Source of the DNA: Peptoniphilus_E sp964345555
GTDB taxonomy: Bacteria; Bacillota; Clostridia; Tissierellales; Peptoniphilaceae
NCBI GenBank assembly: GCA_964345555.1
Contig: CAYFRD010000013.1
Span: 1-40,211, forward strand
Length of the DNA: 40,211 nucleotides
Direction: 5' to 3'
Positions 24,923-33,359 of the stretch are shown here, piece by piece. How positions within the stretch are numbered: the stretch's first letter is position 1; every line of letters starts with the position of its first letter. The position numbers were made by a program, and so were the translations under genes. The notes beneath the pieces are model-generated. The model was not told the origin of the DNA. It worked only from the letters and a program-made list of their open reading frames with translations, and did not search any database.

Positions 24923-25933
24923 TCACTCATCATCTTTATCTTTTTCTAATTCCGATACATCGTCAGGAAAATCATGGACAACACCTCTCGCCTGAGCTCT
25001 GTTGACATTGTAGACCGTCACTTCTATTCCTCCAAGGTTTACTCCCGATAGGTCTCTTCCTTCAAGGGTTTGAGTGTGAATGTCCTCTCTTTCAAGTCCC
25101 AAACCGAACTTCGCCAAATAGGCGATCTCTCCGTAGTTGAAGTCTGTTTCAACATATTGATCCACTATGTCCAACAGTTCCGGAATTTTGAAAAAAATTG
25201 TCGGCGATTTCAATTTATCGAAGAGGAGAAGCAAAAAGCCCTGTTGATTTTCAATTCTGCCGATGTCCTGATTGTCATAGGCCTTTCTGACCCTTAGATA
25301 ATTGACAGCTTCTTGACCTCCAAGATGATTTACTCCTCTTTTCAAACTTATTTCAAGAGGCGGTATTACCCAGTCATCCACATATGTATAGTCGTCGTGT
25401 TTCCAATTTATGTCAACTCCTCCCAAGGTGTCCACGATTTTTATAACAGCTTCATAATCCACTATGGCGTAGTGATTTATTTCCACATCTAAAAAATCCT
25501 CTACGGTCTTAACTGTGAGGTTAAGTCCACCGTCGGGATAAACCAGCGGATTATATGCCGAATTTATTTTGTGTTTTCCGTAGCCGTGAATGGTGACATA
25601 ACTGTCCCTCGGTATGGATAAAATCTGTACTTTCTCTTCCTTGGGAAATATGCTGAAAAGCATTATGGTATCAGTTCTCATATTTTTCTCGGAACTGTTA
25701 TAATCTTTAGTCTTGCTCTTATCCACTCCCAACAGCAGAATTCTAAGAGGTTCTTCCCCATCAAAAACGTTTGTCAGATTCTCATCAAGTTCTTCATTTA
25801 TTTTATTTCTCTCTCTATCCAGCTTGTTTATCCCCTTGTTTGCGTATTCCGGTTTAATTCTGTAGGCGAAAATCACCAATCCCGAAAGAAGGGCGATGGA
25901 TAATACAATGAATATTCTATATACGTGCTTCAT
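24923..25933 (-). CDS. LytR-CpsA-Psr (LCP) family wall-polymer ligase
   Basis: The product has 336 residues. A single N-terminal membrane anchor (about 5-25) leads into an extracellular LCP domain (about 60-270). Family motifs are LLLGVDKSK, RTDTIMLFSI, ILSIPRDSYVTIHGYGKHK, the GGLNLTVKTVEDFL segment, and RVRKAYDNQDIGRIENQQG with the Arg/Asp residues that bind the pyrophosphate lipid. LCP enzymes attach teichoic acids or other glycopolymers to peptidoglycan. An acidic tail follows. It is third in an operon with the kinase-like and BofA-like genes. Confidence 0.92.
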   Translation of the reverse strand: MKHVYRIFIVLSIALLSGLVIFAYRIKPEYANKGINKLDRERNKINEELDENLTNVFDGEEPLRILLLGVDKSKTKDYNSSEKNMRTDTIMLFSIFPKEEKVQILSIPRDSYVTIHGYGKHKINSAYNPLVYPDGGLNLTVKTVEDFLDVEINHYAIVDYEAVIKIVDTLGGVDINWKHDDYTYVDDWVIPPLEISLKRGVNHLGGQEAVNYLRVRKAYDNQDIGRIENQQGFLLLLFDKLKSPTIFFKIPELLDIVDQYVETDFNYGEIAYLAKFGLGLEREDIHTQTLEGRDLSGVNLGGIEVTVYNVNRAQARGVVHDFPDDVSELEKDKDDE

Positions 25934-25942
25934 ACTTCATCC

Positions 25943-26185
25943 TTATACAAATAATTTTATCAAAATCATCACGACCACTGCCGGAGTCCCGAAAAATCCC
26001 ACTAAAAAAGATGTCATTGGCGTTATTTCAATGGTTAAATTGAAATTCCCGGCTATTAAGTTAAAGAGCCACAGTACTATGGCTCCTCCGATTATATTAA
26101 AAATCAATCCGATTATCAACTTCAGTGACTTAAAGGCTATTGTTATAATGAAAATAGCCAGTGCTGCACCTATTAACGTTTCCAA
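25943..26185 (-). CDS. BofA-like pro-sigma-K processing inhibitor family membrane protein
   Basis: The product has about 80 residues. It is nearly all hydrophobic, with the C-terminal pattern PMTSFLVGFFGTPAVVVMIL typical of the BofA family. In Bacillus, BofA inhibits the SpoIVFB protease during sporulation, but the family also occurs outside sporulation clusters. The start is uncertain. TTG at 26185 has AGGAG 8 bases upstream, while GTG at 26191 or 26194 is too close. It sits between the kinase-like gene and the LCP gene in one operon, which suggests an envelope role here. Confidence 0.75.
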   Translation of the reverse strand: METLIGAALAIFIITIAFKSLKLIIGLIFNIIGGAIVLWLFNLIAGNFNLTIEITPMTSFLVGFFGTPAVVVMILIKLFV

Positions 26186-26196
26186 ACCCACCACTC

Positions 26197-26841
26197 CTAT
26201 ATTCTTGCTATTTGAGATGATTTTATTATTATATCCGCAACCTCTTCATACTTAAATTTGGAAGAGTTTATGGTCATGTCGTATTCCGATGCACTGCCCC
26301 ACAACCCGCCTGCGTATTTCTTGTAGTGGTTGGATCTTCTGGTGTCCACTTTTTCTATTAAGGAAAGGGCTCTTTCCCTGCCCACTTCCTCTCTATTGAT
26401 TATTCTCTCTATGCGAGTTTCATAATCCGCTGTAATAAATATGTCAAAGGTCTTCTCCTTTTCCTTCAGCACATAGTTCGAACACTTGCCTATGAATATA
26501 CAAGGTCCCTTTGATGCCAAGTATCTGATGGTCTTTGAATGTGCCAAAAAAATCGCATCATTTTCCAACATATCCTCTTGGGAATAAGAGTAGTTTTCCC
26601 TGTATAGATCGTAAACTGTCCCATTTAAAAATGAATCTTCCTTTGTCACCTTGTCGGGATCTATTTTGGATTCCAAAGTCTTCAATTCTATTATGTCCTC
26701 ATCATAGACTTCAATACCCAATTTTTTACCTATGATCTTAGCCGTTTCCAAGGCTCCGCTTCCGTGTTCACTGTCTATGGTGAAAATGGTGTCGGTTTCT
26801 ATATTTTTATTGAATAATTTTTCGAAAAATTTGCTTCCCAT
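26197..26841 (-). CDS. Cytidylate-kinase-like protein
   Basis: The product has 214 residues. A modified P-loop near residue 24 (DSEHGSGALETAKIIGKKLG), a Lys/Arg-rich lid (RIERIINREEVGRERA), and the segment VDTRRSNHYKKYAG match the cytidylate-kinase-like family (PF13189) rather than true Cmk. The usual Gly-Lys of a canonical Walker A is absent, as in this family. The nucleotide substrate is unknown. The ribosome binding site AAGGAAGTG precedes the ATG. It is the first gene of the operon ending in the nitrilase. Confidence 0.8.
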   Translation of the reverse strand: MGSKFFEKLFNKNIETDTIFTIDSEHGSGALETAKIIGKKLGIEVYDEDIIELKTLESKIDPDKVTKEDSFLNGTVYDLYRENYSYSQEDMLENDAIFLAHSKTIRYLASKGPCIFIGKCSNYVLKEKEKTFDIFITADYETRIERIINREEVGRERALSLIEKVDTRRSNHYKKYAGGLWGSASEYDMTINSSKFKYEEVADIIIKSSQIARI

Positions 26842-26919
26842 AGTTCTTTCACTTCCTTAAAGAACATTATATTCTATAAAAGTGTAAATTATATAAAATA
26901 TAGGTGTAAATTAGAAAAC

Positions 26920-27822
26920 TTAGACTTTTTTTAATAATTTACTCTTAAATATACCGTCAGGCAGTTGTGCAGATATAGTGAATATCAATACCACCACGGT
27001 ACCTACTATTTCTCTTTGTGTAAGCAACTGATTCAACACCAGATATCCTCCGATCACGGCAAATATGGATTCCAGTGAGCTGAGCAGAGATGCCAGCGTG
27101 GAATCTACATTTCTGAGTCCAATTATTTGGAAAGAATAGGCAATTGCCGAAGACAACACACCAACATAAAGGATTGACACCGATGCCGAATATATGTTAT
27201 TCAAGTTTATATTTTCAAAAATAATGGCAGGCACAAGACTTAAAACACCGCATATTATAAATTGAAAGGCGTTCAGTTTGACAGCATCCACTCTAGGCGA
27301 ATAGTGTGCCAACAAAAGCGTATGTACAGAATAGAAAATTGCCGACATAAAGACCAACAAATCCCCCATATTTATGGACATATTTTCTTTCACCGTTATA
27401 AGATATAAACCGAATGTCGCTCCCAATATACAGATTTGCGTTTTTCTGGGAATTTTATGTCCCATGAATTTTCTCATAATAGGTATTATGACCACGTACA
27501 AAGTAGTAATAAATCCCGCCTTTCCAGCCGATGTGAAGAGCAATCCGTACTGTTGAAAATTCATGGCGAAGAACAATATAACTCCACAGGATATGGCAGC
27601 TCTTCTTGTGGTGGGTTTATCTTCTATAATGGCATTTTCTCTGTTTAATTTCTCCAATAAGGGAAAAAATAAAACCATCACAAATCCGCCGAGCAAAGAT
27701 CTGGAAGCAGAAAAAGTAAAAGGTTCTATGTAATCCATGCCTGTGGTCTGAGCTACAAAGGCAAATCCCCATATCATAGCAGTCAAAACCAATAATATTA
27801 TTGAAATAAGTTTTTTGTTCAT
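26920..27822 (-). CDS. EamA/DMT-family transporter
   Basis: The product has 300 residues from the ATG at 27822, preceded by AAAGGAGGTTTCT. It has ten membrane helices in two EamA repeats. The N-terminal ILLVLTAMIWGFAFVAQ and the second-repeat segment SSAIAYSFQIIGLRNVDST are typical. DMT proteins export or import small metabolites, and the substrate is not predictable. It is monocistronic; no clear terminator is visible after it. Confidence 0.9.
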   Translation of the reverse strand: MNKKLISIILLVLTAMIWGFAFVAQTTGMDYIEPFTFSASRSLLGGFVMVLFFPLLEKLNRENAIIEDKPTTRRAAISCGVILFFAMNFQQYGLLFTSAGKAGFITTLYVVIIPIMRKFMGHKIPRKTQICILGATFGLYLITVKENMSINMGDLLVFMSAIFYSVHTLLLAHYSPRVDAVKLNAFQFIICGVLSLVPAIIFENINLNNIYSASVSILYVGVLSSAIAYSFQIIGLRNVDSTLASLLSSLESIFAVIGGYLVLNQLLTQREIVGTVVVLIFTISAQLPDGIFKSKLLKKV

Positions 27823-27896
27823 AGAAACCTCCTTTTTATTCACCAAGTAAAATTATACATTTAATTCCCATGTTCTGTAAATTAATTTATAAAAAA

Positions 27897-27932
27897 ACAT
27901 AATAAAAACGGTAATTCCCGCTTTTATTATGT
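27897..27932 (-). terminator. Terminator after hppA
   Basis: ACATAATAAAA and TTTTATTATGT form an 11-bp outer stem with inner CGG/CCG. A T run follows on the minus strand. Confidence 0.8.
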
Positions 27933-27958
27933 CTTAAATCTCTATTATTTAATTTATA

Positions 27959-29959
27959 TTAAAATAATTTACCGCTAAATTGTACGAACAGTGGTGCAAA
28001 CACTAAGGAAACGACAGTTATTAATTTTATCAGTATGTTAAGTGAAGGTCCTGATGTATCCTTGAAAGGATCTCCTACTGTATCTCCTGTAACTGCAGCC
28101 TTATGAGCTTCCGAACCTTTGCCACCGTGCACTCCGCCTTCAATATACTTCTTGGCATTATCCCATGCTCCTCCGGCATTGGACATGAATATTGCCATAA
28201 GAACGCCTGTGATAAGAGCTCCTGCTTGAAGTCCTCCCAAGGCTTCAGGTCCGAGCAACAATCCGATTACTACAGGTACTATTACCGCTATCATTCCGGG
28301 AACAATCATTTCTTTAAGAGCGGCTCCTGTGGAAATATCTACGCACTTAGCGTATTCAGGTTTTGCCTTTCCTTCCATGATCCCCGGAATTTCTCTGAAT
28401 TGACGACGAACTTCGTCAATCATTGAAGAAGCTGCTTTACCTACTGCCGACATGGTAAGAGCGGAGAAAGCAAAGGGCAGCATACCGCCTATGAATGCAC
28501 CCGCTATTACTTCGGGTTTTGAAACGTCTATTCCCTCAAGTCCGGTAGCATTTATATATGAAACGAACAGAGCCAACGCTGTAAGTGCAGCAGATCCTAT
28601 CGCAAATCCTTTACCTATTGCTGCTGTAGTATTACCTACAGAGTCAAGGGAGTCTGTTATTTCTCTTACTTCTTCGGGAAGATCACACATTTCGGCAATT
28701 CCGCCCGCATTATCCGCAACAGGTCCGTAAGCATCTACAGCTATGGTCATACCTGCAGTTGAAAGCATTCCTACAGCTGCAAGAGCTATACCATACAGTC
28801 CGTGAAGTGACTCTTCCGCTCCGCCTGCTCCCAAGAAAGCTACCATTATACCTATTGCCACTACTATGATCGGTCCAACTGTGGACATCATACCTACCGA
28901 CAATCCGGAGATTATATTAGTAGATGCTCCTGTTTCCGATTCAGCAGCTATCCTTTTAACAGGGTTATATTCTTCCGATGTATAATATTCTGTGAACTTG
29001 GAAATTATCAAACCGACCGCTATACCTGAAATTACAGGAACAAAGGGTTTAAAACTTCCGAATATATTATTTGAAAGTACAGCCGATACGACTACAGTCA
29101 CTGCAGCTGATACATATTCTCCATTGTTAAGTGCTTTTTGAGGATTTTTATCTCCCTTTACGAAGAATGCAGCCACTATTGAAGCCAAAATACCCACAGA
29201 AGCTATCAATAATCCGTAATAAATACCTTTATCTCCATAGGCTACAACGCCCAATGTAATAACTGAAAGCAATGCTCCAACATAAGATTCAAATAAGTCC
29301 GCGCCCATTCCGGCAACATCGCCTACGTTGTCTCCAACGTTGTCTGCGATAACTGCAGGGTTTCTCGGGTCATCCTCGGGAATTCCCGCTTCTACTTTAC
29401 CTACAAGGTCAGCTCCTACGTCAGCCGCCTTTGTGTAAATTCCTCCTCCAACTCTTGCAAAAAGTGCAATTGATGATGCTCCTAGGGAAAATCCCGTAAC
29501 TATCGTAGCATCTCCTGTAATCATGTATGCGATTGAAATTCCCGCAATACCTAGACCTACAACGCACATTCCCATTACAACTCCGCCTGAAAAAGCGATA
29601 TCCAAAGCCTTTGCAAGACCTGATTTCAATGCAGCATTAGCTGTTCTTACATTTGCCTTTGTGGCAACTTTCATTCCCACATATCCGGCCAACACTGAAC
29701 ATATAGCACCTGCCACAAAACAAATTGCAGTTGCTATGGAACTTAGACCAACTGCAAGTACTATTGCAAGTACTATTACAAATACCACTAAAGCCTTGTA
29801 TTCTCTCGTCAAGAATGCCATAGCACCATCCTCTATGTAAGATGCTATTTCACGCATTCTTTCATTTCCTGGCTCTTGTTTCGTTACAAAACTTGCCTTA
29901 TATCCGGCAAAAAGAAGAGCCACAATTCCAACAATTGTTGATAATAATAAAATATTCAT
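27959..29959 (-). CDS. hppA: K+-dependent membrane ion-pumping pyrophosphatase
   Basis: The product has 666 residues from the ATG at 29959, preceded by AAAGGAGGAGAA. It has about 16 membrane helices. Substrate motifs are DVGADLVGKVE and DNVGDNVGDVAG, with a third Asp-rich loop (GDTVGDPFKDT) near the end. The motif GNTTAAIGKG has Ala where K+-independent enzymes carry Lys, so it belongs to the K+-dependent class. That class includes Na+, Na+/H+ and some H+ pumps, and sequence reading alone does not settle which. It couples PPi hydrolysis to export of Na+ and/or H+. It follows secG in one operon. Confidence 0.95.
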   Translation of the reverse strand: MNILLLSTIVGIVALLFAGYKASFVTKQEPGNERMREIASYIEDGAMAFLTREYKALVVFVIVLAIVLAVGLSSIATAICFVAGAICSVLAGYVGMKVATKANVRTANAALKSGLAKALDIAFSGGVVMGMCVVGLGIAGISIAYMITGDATIVTGFSLGASSIALFARVGGGIYTKAADVGADLVGKVEAGIPEDDPRNPAVIADNVGDNVGDVAGMGADLFESYVGALLSVITLGVVAYGDKGIYYGLLIASVGILASIVAAFFVKGDKNPQKALNNGEYVSAAVTVVVSAVLSNNIFGSFKPFVPVISGIAVGLIISKFTEYYTSEEYNPVKRIAAESETGASTNIISGLSVGMMSTVGPIIVVAIGIMVAFLGAGGAEESLHGLYGIALAAVGMLSTAGMTIAVDAYGPVADNAGGIAEMCDLPEEVREITDSLDSVGNTTAAIGKGFAIGSAALTALALFVSYINATGLEGIDVSKPEVIAGAFIGGMLPFAFSALTMSAVGKAASSMIDEVRRQFREIPGIMEGKAKPEYAKCVDISTGAALKEMIVPGMIAVIVPVVIGLLLGPEALGGLQAGALITGVLMAIFMSNAGGAWDNAKKYIEGGVHGGKGSEAHKAAVTGDTVGDPFKDTSGPSLNILIKLITVVSLVFAPLFVQFSGKLF

Positions 29960-29969
29960 TTCTCCTCCT

Positions 29970-30194
29970 TTATATTGCCGCAAGTATTAATAGTGCCACT
30001 ACAAACACTGCTGATGAAATAATTATGATTCTATTTTTAATTTCTTTTTCACTTGTACCTCTATGTTCGCCCCATAAAGATGATTCTTCACCACTTAGCA
30101 TACCGAGACCGGCTTGTTTACTTTCAGTCAAGGCAACGGTAATTATCATAACGATAGCAGATAAAGCAATTATTACTGATAATATAGTTTCCAA
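29970..30194 (-). CDS. secG: SecG protein-export subunit
   Basis: The product has 74 residues with two membrane helices (about 3-22 and 53-73). The loop SKQAGLGMLSGEESSLWG carries the SecG signature. SecG assists the SecYE translocon. The start is TTG at 30194 with AGGAGG 9 bases upstream. It is 10 bases before hppA, so they share a transcript from the promoter at 30236-30264. Confidence 0.88.
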   Translation of the reverse strand: METILSVIIALSAIVMIITVALTESKQAGLGMLSGEESSLWGEHRGTSEKEIKNRIIIISSAVFVVALLILAAI

Positions 30195-30235
30195 ACAGAC
30201 TAACCTCCTATCTTTTCCTTATCTATAACATATAA

Positions 30236-30264
30236 ATTCTAACATAGGGTAATTTTAAAATCAA
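30236..30264 (-). promoter_or_regulatory. Promoter of the secG-hppA operon
   Basis: On the minus strand TTGATT (30259-30264), a 17-base spacer and TAGAAT (30236-30241), about 42 bases before the secG start. Confidence 0.6.
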
Positions 30265-30881
30265 TGAAAACTCAGGTTAATCAGTTGACTTTTATTTTAT
30301 TTTTCAGATTTTTTATAAATATTTGTCATCTTTAAAAGAATTTAATACCTATATTATGGTTTGTATAAATAGATTAATTTGTATTTGTCAGTTCTATAAT
30401 TCAAGAAGTATTTATTCTTTAGGTTGTAAAAAATTTTTTTAATACTATGGTTCATATATTTTTATTTTTTCTGATAAAGGCTTATTTTTCGTATTATGGC
30501 ATAATAATAAAAGAAAATCCATTTAACCTGATCCGATAAGATTGATGATGTGATTCACAGCTATAGTCAGTTTTTCGGAGATTAAATATAATAAGTGAAT
30601 TTATGAAACGAAATTTGTAAATAGTATTCACTGCATTTACTTTAACTTTTGTTTTTATGAAATCTCTGTAAATGTATAAGAATTTTCCCTGAATTAAATC
30701 AAATTTTCATTTTATCCAAAGATGATTCCGGAAGTGCTAAAATGTATAAGACAATCAAATAATAAAGTTTGATTCTTTTGGAATAATGTGGAGCAGTGAT
30801 TACAAGAGGTTTTATCAATTGTAACAACGGTGAAACATATCCTATTCCTTATTCTTATAATACCAAGATAATTTTTAGAGA
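30265..30881. other. AT-rich gap without an intact gene; possible relic on the plus strand
   Basis: No convincing complete gene is present. On the plus strand, an ATG at 30603 opens a signal-peptide-like stretch (MKRNL, stop, IVFTAFTLTFVFMKSL) broken by stops. Shifted frames carry further protein-like runs: IFPELNQIFILSKDDSGSAK near 30680-30750 and ITRGFINCNNGETYPIPYS near 30798-30860. This may be a decayed secreted-protein gene, but AT-rich sequence can give such runs by chance. Confidence 0.25.
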
Positions 30882-30919
30882 TTAAGATTATTTATGACTA
30901 CCTTAATAAATAATCTTAA
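30882..30919. repeat. Perfect 13-bp inverted repeat
   Basis: TTAAGATTATTTA (30882-30894) and TAAATAATCTTAA (30907-30919) are separated by 12 bases. It lies beside, but is separate from, the NlpC/P60 terminator. It could be a second terminator or the edge of a lost element. Confidence 0.5.
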
Positions 30920-30928
30920 AATTATAAA

Positions 30929-30953
30929 AAATCGGGAGAAATCCCGATTTTTT
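30929..30953 (-). terminator. Terminator after the NlpC/P60 gene
   Basis: AAATCGGGA, a GAAA loop (plus-strand reading) and TCCCGATTT, followed by a T run on the minus strand. It touches the stop codon. Confidence 0.85.
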
Positions 30954-32274
30954 ATTCTCCAAATATGTTCTTTAATACTTCTGCAGCGCTCATATTTCTG
31001 TATCCGTCGGGATCAAGAAGTCCCTTGTCGGAGATATGCCATGAGAATTTACCTACGCCTTCTCTTGAGATATTTGTATAGCTTTCATAGGATCTCAATA
31101 CTGCATGGTATCTTGTCGACCACAATGGATAGAATTTTTCCATATACTTAGTTGCCAGTGCAAAGGCTTCGCAGTGTTCATCTTTTCCCAAAGCCGAAAG
31201 TTGAACTCCGCCGCCGGATTTTTCGCTGTAGCTTGCCGATGGAGTTGAATGCAGTATTACAAGACTTCCGTCATCGCATTTGCCAACGCAAATCCACACG
31301 TGTCCGCCCATGCTGAATACATCGCCGGGTTTGAATTCTTCTACCTTTATCTTATCTGTAAAAGTTCCGTATCCATACTTGTCCGCAAAGGTTGTCGCCA
31401 TTTTTCTTGCGGATTGAACATAGCCGTCCTTGCCATTTTCTGTATTGAAGGTATTATACATAACCCAACCTACATATCCCGAGCAGTCGAGTCCTGCATA
31501 ATAATATTCGTTGAAAGCTTTATGCGGATAGTAGGATTTTTGTTCGTTATCTTCATTTTTATAGGTGTAGTTTATGTTGTTATTTTGGAAAAAATCCACC
31601 CATTTATCGGATATTCCTATGGATTTCGCCATATTGCTGGTTCCGACATCTTGCCAGTCCCATCCTCCGCCATATATGTAATTGGTCGTTCCCACAGGTT
31701 CAAATGCATTCATCAAAAAGTTTTTGACAGTTTTAAGACCGGGCGTGCCTTTAACCGGTGCTTTGTATTCTTCACTCAAAAATGTTTTATAAACTGCTTC
31801 AACGACATCGCCGTAGATTTTTACGCTGTCACCTGCTTTAAGTGATGTGCCTTCAACCTTTGCTCCACCCACTTCAGTGTCTATTTGGTAGAACTTAACT
31901 CCTTCTTTTACAGGATATGTCTTACCCTTTAAGGAGATTTTGCCTGTTTCGTAGGATTCCACTTTTCCCATAACTGTGGGTGATTTTTCTTCCGCCTTAA
32001 CTACAACTCCATCTTTGACTTCTATGTCATAGACATATCCTTGAGCCAAAATATTTTTTATTTTGTACTCCTCTGCTGTGGATACTGAATATGTAACTGT
32101 TTCTCCATTTATGAAGAAATTATATTTGAAATCGTCCTTTTCCGACGCTTCCAATTGATTGTATTCTTCAACCCCTAAGTAAACTGCATTTTTCAATTTT
32201 TCTTCCTTTGCACATACAGGGTTCCCAAGAAGTACCGCCAACATTAAAGTCATTAAAACAAATATTTTTTTCAT
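30952..32274 (-). CDS. Secreted NlpC/P60-family peptidase
   Basis: The product has 440 residues. It has a signal peptide (MKKIFVLMTLMLAVLLGNPV, cleaved near CAK). Residues about 25-190 are beta-rich with repeats around ...SYETGKISLKGKTYPVKEG, perhaps a wall-binding module. The NlpC/P60-like catalytic domain has Cys264 (GLDCSGYVG), His325 (MGGHVWIC) and a polar third residue around His342. These enzymes cut peptide stems of peptidoglycan. The ribosome binding site TTGGAGGTG precedes the ATG. Its only upstream space before a strong terminator is about 35 bases, so its leader probably contains that hairpin. Confidence 0.87.
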   Translation of the reverse strand: MKKIFVLMTLMLAVLLGNPVCAKEEKLKNAVYLGVEEYNQLEASEKDDFKYNFFINGETVTYSVSTAEEYKIKNILAQGYVYDIEVKDGVVVKAEEKSPTVMGKVESYETGKISLKGKTYPVKEGVKFYQIDTEVGGAKVEGTSLKAGDSVKIYGDVVEAVYKTFLSEEYKAPVKGTPGLKTVKNFLMNAFEPVGTTNYIYGGGWDWQDVGTSNMAKSIGISDKWVDFFQNNNINYTYKNEDNEQKSYYPHKAFNEYYYAGLDCSGYVGWVMYNTFNTENGKDGYVQSARKMATTFADKYGYGTFTDKIKVEEFKPGDVFSMGGHVWICVGKCDDGSLVILHSTPSASYSEKSGGGVQLSALGKDEHCEAFALATKYMEKFYPLWSTRYHAVLRSYESYTNISREGVGKFSWHISDKGLLDPDGYRNMSAAEVLKNIFGE

Positions 32275-32308
32275 AAATACACCTCCAAGACTTTTCTGTA
32301 TTTCAATT

Positions 32309-32347
32309 AAAAAAGGCCAAAGAAAACTTGAAGTATTCTTTGGCCTT
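32309..32347 (-). terminator. Strong intrinsic terminator between uppP and the NlpC/P60 gene
   Basis: The perfect 12-bp arms AAGGCCAAAGAA (32313-32324) and TTCTTTGGCCTT (32336-32347) with an 11-base loop are followed by six T on the minus strand. It ends the uppP operon or acts as an attenuator in the NlpC/P60 leader. Confidence 0.9.
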
Positions 32348-32426
32348 ATTATCTTTCAATTAAAATATCGACATTTTAACTTATAATAATAAATGAAATA
32401 CAGATTTATGACTTTATTCTATCACC

Positions 32427-32455
32427 ATTTTAGCATATCCCATAAGTACACGTAA
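32427..32455 (-). promoter_or_regulatory. Candidate promoter upstream of the NlpC/P60 leader
   Basis: On the minus strand TTACGT (32450-32455), a 17-base spacer and TAAAAT (32427-32432). Transcription from it would meet the terminator at 32347-32309 after about 110 bases. Confidence 0.35.
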
Positions 32456-32496
32456 GATTTTTTCTACATGAGGAGTAATTATTTAACGACTCGTCC

Positions 32497-33357
32497 CTAT
32501 TTCACGAGGAATGTTACAGCCAACACTGCAAGTCCCAGGATTATCCTATAAACTCCAAAAACTTTGAAATCGTGTTTTTTAATATATCCCATAAACTTGA
32601 CTATTACTCCATAGGCAACAGCAAAGGAAACTGCCATTCCCAGAATTATCTGCATCCATTGTATGCCACTGAATGCAAAACCCAGCTTTATTACTTTAAG
32701 TGCCGTTGCACCCAACATTGTGGGGATAGCGAGAAAAAATGAAAATTCCGCCGCCGACTTTCTCGAACAGCCAAGCAACATCGCTCCTATTATGGTAGCT
32801 GCCGACCTTGACGTCCCGGGAATCATTGCCAAACATTGGAAAAATCCTATTAAGATTATGGTCTTCATATCTATGTCCTCGATAGTTTCAAACTTGACCT
32901 CTCTGATTTTTCTGCTCTCCATTATTATAATTATTATTCCATAAAATACCAATGCAATTGATACGGTCACATTATTGAACAGGTACTTGTCAATTAAATC
33001 GTCAAATAAAAATCCCAGCACCGCTGCAGGTAAAAATCCAACTATTACCTTTGCAATAAGACGCATAGTTTTAAAATCTCTGTATTTCCAATATTCCTTT
33101 AAAGACAGCCTCCTATCCGAAGATATCTCGCTCAATCTTCCCTTTTTTTTGGAAAAGGGATTTAATTCATCAAAGTACAGAACTAGAACTGACAATATGG
33201 CTCCCAACTGAATTATCACGGAAAAAGCATTTTCAAATGATTGCGGCGAAAGAGATAAAAATCTGCTAAGTAAAATCAAATGTCCCGTTGAAGATATGGG
33301 CAAAAACTCCGTTATTCCTTCAACTATTCCGTATATCACTACCTTTATAAAATCCAT
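32497..33357 (-). CDS. uppP: Undecaprenyl-diphosphatase
   Basis: The product has 286 residues from the third of three tandem ATGs (33357), which is spaced best from GGAGG; the first at 33363 overlaps the dnaB stop. Family motifs are EGITEFLPISSTGHLIL at the start and PGTSRSAATI later, within about eight membrane helices. The enzyme dephosphorylates undecaprenyl-PP so the lipid carrier can be reused in wall synthesis and gives bacitracin tolerance. It is the last gene of the operon. Confidence 0.95.
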   Translation of the reverse strand: MDFIKVVIYGIVEGITEFLPISSTGHLILLSRFLSLSPQSFENAFSVIIQLGAILSVLVLYFDELNPFSKKKGRLSEISSDRRLSLKEYWKYRDFKTMRLIAKVIVGFLPAAVLGFLFDDLIDKYLFNNVTVSIALVFYGIIIIIMESRKIREVKFETIEDIDMKTIILIGFFQCLAMIPGTSRSAATIIGAMLLGCSRKSAAEFSFFLAIPTMLGATALKVIKLGFAFSGIQWMQIILGMAVSFAVAYGVIVKFMGYIKKHDFKVFGVYRIILGLAVLAVTFLVK

Positions 33358-33359
33358 CA

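Noticed and set aside
31249..31845. Plus-strand frame of 198 codons opposite the NlpC/P60 gene
   Set aside because: It is a shadow of a gene with signal peptide, catalytic residues and terminator on the other strand.
32280..32460. ydaO (c-di-AMP) riboswitch upstream of NlpC/P60
   Set aside because: The leader is short and AT-rich and shows none of the conserved G-rich ydaO segments.
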